Shown here piece after piece: positions 42,578 to 46,313 of a stretch of DNA of 46,313 bases. Both the position numbers and the translations under genes were made by a program. The notes under the pieces are model-generated. The model searched no databases. It had not been told where the DNA came from and was given only the letters and a program-made list of their open reading frames with translations. Each line of letters begins with the position of its first letter. Positions within the stretch are counted from its first letter, which is position 1. This stretch comes from an uncultured Acetobacteraceae bacterium (GTDB lineage Bacteria; Pseudomonadota; Alphaproteobacteria; Acetobacterales; Acetobacteraceae): positions 1-46,313 of the forward strand of contig CALMVT010000026.1 of the NCBI GenBank assembly GCA_937873175.1, written 5' to 3'.

Positions 42578-43516
42578 TTGAGCCGCGCCGGGCTGGTCGC
42601 CGCACGGCTGCTGCAGATCGTGCCGACCTTTCTCGCCATCGGCGCCGTGGTGTTCGTGCTGGCGCGGCTGCTGCCGGGCGACCCCGTGAGCGCCATGCTG
42701 GGCGACCGCGCAACGGAGGAGGCAGTGACCCGGCTCCGCGCGCAGATGGGGCTGGACCAGCCGCTGTGGACCCAGTTCCTGCTGTTCGCCGGGCGCATGC
42801 TGCACGGCGACTTCGGTACTTCCATCGCGCTGCGCATCCCCGTGACGACGGCGGTCGCGGAGCGGCTGCCGGCGACCCTGATGCTGACGGCGCTGGCGAC
42901 GGTGCTGGCGATAAGCATTGCCGTACCGCTGGCCTTCCTGGCGGCGACGCAGGCCGGGCGCTGGCCGGACACCCTGATCCGCGTGGCGTTCCAGGTGGGC
43001 CTGTCGTCGCCGATTTTCTATGTCGGGCTGCTGCTGCTCACCGTGTTCGCGGCGGGCCTGCGCTGGTTTCCGGTGGGCGGGTATGGCGACGGCGTGGCGG
43101 GCCATCTTTACCATCTGCTGCTGCCCGCCCTCACCTTGGCGCTCAGCTTCTCCGCGGTCATCATGCGCAATCTCCGGGCAGCGATCCTGGAGGTGCTGCA
43201 AGCCGAGTTCGTCGATTTCGCCCGCTCCAAAGGCTTGTCGCGCCGGGTCGTGCTGTTCCGGCATGTGCTGCGCAACGCGCTGCTGTCCACCGTGACGCTG
43301 GTGGGGCTGCACGTCGGCGCGCTGCTCGGTGGGGCCGTCATCACCGAAAGCGTGTTCGCCGTGCCCGGCGTGGGCCGGCTGATGGTGGACAGCATCTTCG
43401 CCCGCGATTACCCGGTGATCCAGGCGCTGACCTTGGTGCTGGCGGTGATCGTGTCGCTCGCCTTTCTCGTGACCGACCTGGTGCAGATGTGGCTTGATCC
43501 CCGGGTTGCCCGGTGA
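42578..43516 (+). CDS. ABC permease, DppB/OppB type
   Basis: A 312-residue six-helix permease. LLQIVPTFLAIGAVVFVLAR is the N-terminal helix, LPGDPV follows as in all DppB proteins, and the cytoplasmic EAA-type loop DFARSKGLSRRVVLFRHVLR lies near 210-230. The start is a TTG at 42578, 9 bases past the binding-protein stop; no ATG or GTG gives a full N-terminal helix. Pairs with the DppC-type permease that follows. Confidence 0.92.
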   Translation: MSRAGLVAARLLQIVPTFLAIGAVVFVLARLLPGDPVSAMLGDRATEEAVTRLRAQMGLDQPLWTQFLLFAGRMLHGDFGTSIALRIPVTTAVAERLPATLMLTALATVLAISIAVPLAFLAATQAGRWPDTLIRVAFQVGLSSPIFYVGLLLLTVFAAGLRWFPVGGYGDGVAGHLYHLLLPALTLALSFSAVIMRNLRAAILEVLQAEFVDFARSKGLSRRVVLFRHVLRNALLSTVTLVGLHVGALLGGAVITESVFAVPGVGRLMVDSIFARDYPVIQALTLVLAVIVSLAFLVTDLVQMWLDPRVAR

Positions 43517-44334
43517 AGCATTGGGTGATCGGCCGCCTGCCGGCGCCGCTGCTCGCCGGGGGGGCGGTCCTGCTGGCGCTGCTGGCATGCGCCGCGGCGC
43601 CCGGGACCGTGGCGCCTTATGACCCGCTCGCGTTCGACTACGCGGCCCTGTTGCAGCCGCCGGGGCGAGCGCACCTGTTCGGCACCGACCAGTTCGGCCG
43701 GGATATCCTGTCCCGCACCATCGCGGCGGCGGCCATTGACTTGCAGATCGCCGCCTTTGCCACAATCGGGCCACTGCTGATCGGAACGAGCGTGGGCCTG
43801 CTGGTCGGCTACTACGGCGGGATCGCCGATGCCGTGTTCGGGCGGCTGGTGGACCTCGTGGTCACGTTCCCGTTCCTAGTGCTCGTGATCGCCATCGTGG
43901 CGGTGCTGGGGCCAGGCCTGGGCAACATGTATGTCGCCGTCACCGCCGTCGGCTGGGTGTTCTACGCCCGGCTGATGCGGAGCGAGGTCTTGGTGCTGCG
44001 CGGCCAGGACTACGTGTCCGCCTGCAAGGCGCTGGGCTACGGCCAGGCGCGCATCCTGCTGCGCCATGTCCTGCCGAACGCCGCCCGGCCGGTGATCGTG
44101 TACTGGATGACCGACATGGCGCTGGCGATCCTGCTGGGGTCGAGCCTCGGCTACCTCGGCCTCGGCGCGCAGCCGCCGGCGGCGGAATGGGGCGTCTTGA
44201 TCGCCGACGGCAAGAACCTGTTCACCCAAGCCTGGTGGATCGCGGTGTTCCCCGGCTTTGCCATCGTGCTGGCCGGCATCGGCTTCAGCCTGGTGGGCGA
44301 CGGCGTGGCCGACCTGCTGGACGTGAAGCGATGA
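43513..44334 (+). CDS. ABC permease, DppC/OppC type
   Basis: A 273-residue permease with an N-terminal helix, the FGTDQFGRDILSRTI block near 56-70 that marks DppC, and the EAA-type loop YVSACKALGYGQARILLRHV near 171-190. The GTG start overlaps the DppB stop (GTGA). Its C-terminus ends in LVGDGVADLLDVK, the usual DppC end (often DxLDPR). Confidence 0.93.
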   Translation: MKHWVIGRLPAPLLAGGAVLLALLACAAAPGTVAPYDPLAFDYAALLQPPGRAHLFGTDQFGRDILSRTIAAAAIDLQIAAFATIGPLLIGTSVGLLVGYYGGIADAVFGRLVDLVVTFPFLVLVIAIVAVLGPGLGNMYVAVTAVGWVFYARLMRSEVLVLRGQDYVSACKALGYGQARILLRHVLPNAARPVIVYWMTDMALAILLGSSLGYLGLGAQPPAAEWGVLIADGKNLFTQAWWIAVFPGFAIVLAGIGFSLVGDGVADLLDVKR

Positions 44335-45308
44335 CGGCGCCGCTGCTGCGCGTCGAGGACCTCCGCGTCGGCTTTGCGGTGCCGGGCGGCACGGTGCGCG
44401 CCGTCCATGGCGTCAGCTTCGCCGTGGACGCCGGGGAGATCGTGGGCCTCGTGGGCGAGAGCGGGTCCGGCAAGAGCGTGACCTTGCGGGCGATCACCCG
44501 GCTGCTGCGCCGCACCGCCACGGTGTCCGGGCGGGCCCAATGGCGGGGCCGGAACCTGCTGGCCTTGCCGGAACGGGCCTTGCGCGCGGTGCGCGGGCGG
44601 GAGATCGCGATGGTGTTCCAGGAGCCGATGGCAGCGCTGAACCCGGTGCTCACGGTTGGGGAGCAGATCGAGGAAAGCCTGGCGGCGCATGGCAGGCTGG
44701 ACCGCCGGGCGCGGCGGGCGCGGGCGCTGGAGCTGCTCGGCCTCGTGGGCATCGCGTCCGGGGCGCAGCGGCTCCGCAGCTACCCGCACGAGTTCTCCGG
44801 CGGCATGCGGCAGCGCGCCATGATCGCCATAGCGCTCGCGGCGCAGCCGATGCTCCTGCTGGCGGACGAGCCGACCACGGCGCTGGATGTCACGATCCAG
44901 GACCAGATCCTCAAGCTGCTGACCCGGCTGAGCGCGGAGCTGGGGATGGCGATGGTGCTGGTCACGCACGACCTGGGCGTGGTGGCGGAAACCTGCGCCC
45001 GGGTGTGCGTGATGTATGCCGGGCGGGTGGTGGAGGCCGGGCCGGTGGGCGCGGTGTTTGCCCGCCCGCGCCACGCCTACACCGCCGCTTTGCTGCGCTC
45101 GATGCCGCAAGGGGGTGCGGCGCGGCAGCCGCTGGTCCCGATCCCGGGTCAGCCGCCGCGGCTCGACCAGGCGATCCCGGGCTGCCCGTTCGCGCCCCGC
45201 TGCGGTTTCGTCGAGGCGCGGTGCTGGACGGAAGCGCCGCCGTTCCTCCAAGTGGCCCCGGCGCAATGGGCGGCGTGCTGGGCGTCGGAGCGGGTGGCGG
45301 CGTGCTAA
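44331..45308 (+). CDS. ABC ATP-binding protein, DppD/OppD type
   Basis: A 325-residue ATPase with Walker A GESGSGKS (42-49), [18 protein letters not shown] (Q-loop), signature FSGGM, Walker B LLLADEP and VTHD. The C-terminal extension contains the CPFAPRC cysteine cluster characteristic of oligopeptide-type ATPases. ATGA overlap with the DppC gene; 7-base overlap with the DppF-type gene. Confidence 0.94.
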   Translation: MTAPLLRVEDLRVGFAVPGGTVRAVHGVSFAVDAGEIVGLVGESGSGKSVTLRAITRLLRRTATVSGRAQWRGRNLLALPERALRAVRGREIAMVFQEPMAALNPVLTVGEQIEESLAAHGRLDRRARRARALELLGLVGIASGAQRLRSYPHEFSGGMRQRAMIAIALAAQPMLLLADEPTTALDVTIQDQILKLLTRLSAELGMAMVLVTHDLGVVAETCARVCVMYAGRVVEAGPVGAVFARPRHAYTAALLRSMPQGGAARQPLVPIPGQPPRLDQAIPGCPFAPRCGFVEARCWTEAPPFLQVAPAQWAACWASERVAAC

Positions 45309-46306
45309 GTCCGCCGCTGCTGGAAGCCACGGACCTCTCTAAGCGGTTCCCGCTGCGGCGTTCGGCGTTCGATTGGGCGCGAGGCCGGCCCGTGCCGGCG
45401 TTGCGGGCGGTGGACAGCGTGAGCCTCGCCGTGCACCGGGGCGAAACGCTGGGCGTGGTCGGCGAGTCCGGTTGCGGCAAATCCACTCTGGCCCGCTGCC
45501 TGGTGCGCCTCTACGAACCGGATGCGGGCGCGATCAGGCTGGACGGCCAGGACGCCTTGGCGCTGACCGGCGCGGCGCGGCGCGCGTACAACCGCCGGGT
45601 GCAGATGGTGTTCCAGGACCCGTACGGCTCGCTGAACCCGCGCCTGCGGATCGGCGACGCGCTGGCGGAGGCGTTGGCGGTGCACCGGGTCGTGGAACGT
45701 CCCGCCGTGCCGGGCCGGGTGCAGGCGCTGCTCGACCTCGTGCACCTGCCGCGGGATGCGGCCGGGCGCTACCCGCACGAGTTCTCCGGCGGGCAGCGGC
45801 AGCGGGTCGGCATCGCCCGCGCGCTCGCGGTGGAGCCAGCCCTCATCATTGCCGACGAGCCGGTGTCGGCGCTCGACGTGTCCGTGCAGGCGCAGATCGT
45901 CAACCTGCTGCTTGAGTTGCAGGAGCGGCTTGGCCTCGCGCTGCTGTTCATCACGCATGACCTGCGCCTGGTGCGGCACATCGCGCACCGGACGGCGGTG
46001 ATGTATCTCGGCCGGATCGTGGAAACCGGTCCGACCGAGGCGCTGTTCGCGACGCCGCGGCATCCCTACACGCGGGCGTTGATCGAGGCAGTCCCGCAAA
46101 TCGCGCCCGGCGCCCGCCGCCGGGGCGCGGCGGTGCAGGGCGAGCTTCCAAGCGCCATCCGGCCGCCGGCAGGCTGCCCGTTCCACCCGCGCTGCCCAAT
46201 CGCCGAGCCACTGTGCGCCACGGTGCCGCCCGCGCTGGTGCCGCGCCGTGCCGAGGGGGAACTCACTTGGCCGGCAGCGTGCCACCTGGCCGGGCCGGCG
46301 GGATGA
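45302..46306 (+). CDS. ABC ATP-binding protein, DppF/OppF type
   Basis: A 334-residue ATPase with Walker A GESGCGKS (54-61), FQDPYGSLNPRLRIGDAL, signature FSGGQ, Walker B LIIADEP and ITHD, and the C-terminal CPFHPRC cluster. The GTG at 45302 overlaps the DppD stop by 7 bases. It completes the heterodimeric motor of the importer. The gene ends 7 bases before the window edge, so further operon members cannot be excluded. Confidence 0.93.
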   Translation: MLSPPLLEATDLSKRFPLRRSAFDWARGRPVPALRAVDSVSLAVHRGETLGVVGESGCGKSTLARCLVRLYEPDAGAIRLDGQDALALTGAARRAYNRRVQMVFQDPYGSLNPRLRIGDALAEALAVHRVVERPAVPGRVQALLDLVHLPRDAAGRYPHEFSGGQRQRVGIARALAVEPALIIADEPVSALDVSVQAQIVNLLLELQERLGLALLFITHDLRLVRHIAHRTAVMYLGRIVETGPTEALFATPRHPYTRALIEAVPQIAPGARRRGAAVQGELPSAIRPPAGCPFHPRCPIAEPLCATVPPALVPRRAEGELTWPAACHLAGPAG

Positions 46307-46313
46307 CCGGGCT

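Noticed and set aside
41369..43774. An 801-codon minus-strand frame opposite the peptide-type ABC genes
   Set aside because: Antisense to a clear binding protein and permease genes, and compositionally a shadow.

Overview
The window is high-GC DNA, densely packed and with almost no AT-rich sequence. Its gene families (LivM-LivG fusion transporter, NMT1/THI5-like transporter, rut genes, MHS-type MFS transporter, AA5 oxidase, repeat protein of the YLAxNPDVAAAGVDPLxHY type) point to an alphaproteobacterium, most likely of the Rhodospirillales/Acetobacteraceae kind. That placement is inference from gene content. No rRNA, tRNA, CRISPR array or complete insertion sequence was seen.

Left part (1-11.2 kb): the 3' end of a ferritin-like protein gene; a minus-strand group of saccharopine-dehydrogenase-like oxidoreductase, YghA-like SDR, selO (protein AMPylator) and a patatin phospholipase; a small Ala/Pro-rich protein; a glycogen-debranching-type glycosidase; then a three-gene minus-strand operon of a galactose-oxidase-like copper radical enzyme, a mono-haem cytochrome c and a Sco copper chaperone. 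The oxidase keeps every residue of the Cys-Tyr/Cu site, so the trio reads as enzyme, possible electron partner and cofactor-maturation factor.

Middle part (11.2-16.5 kb): the least gene-dense and most AT-rich stretch. It holds a GT32-type glycosyltransferase, about 950 bases without a convincing gene but with a long stem-loop, a five-helix membrane protein, and a large surface-type protein with a beta-solenoid N-terminus and nine C-terminal repeats arranged as three A-B-C triplets.

Centre (16.5-33.1 kb): an acyl-CoA dehydrogenase, a frameshifted HAD hydrolase gene, and then a 14-gene, same-strand, tightly packed cluster read from 33.1 kb back to 19.1 kb. In transcription order: exported acetamidase/formamidase, rutB, rutC, rutD, ABC ATPase, two permeases, NMT1/THI5-like binding protein, cytoplasmic formamidase, urea/amide-type binding protein, LivH-, LivM-LivG fusion and LivF-type transporter proteins, and an amidase-signature amidase. 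It looks like a nitrogen-scavenging super-operon that imports a small heterocycle and amides and strips ammonia/carbamate from them. The ring-opening rutA, and rutF/rutG, are not in the window, so what feeds RutB here is the main open question.

Right part (33.1-46.3 kb): a divergent cupin-SDR pair, an aldo-keto reductase gene broken by one stop codon, a polysaccharide-deacetylase-fold hydrolase (PuuE/imidase-like), an MHS-family MFS transporter, a GNAT-ketoreductase-SDR operon, a small membrane protein, and a complete five-gene dipeptide/oligopeptide-type ABC importer behind a plausible sigma70 promoter. The region as a whole looks specialised for uptake and breakdown of organic nitrogen compounds.
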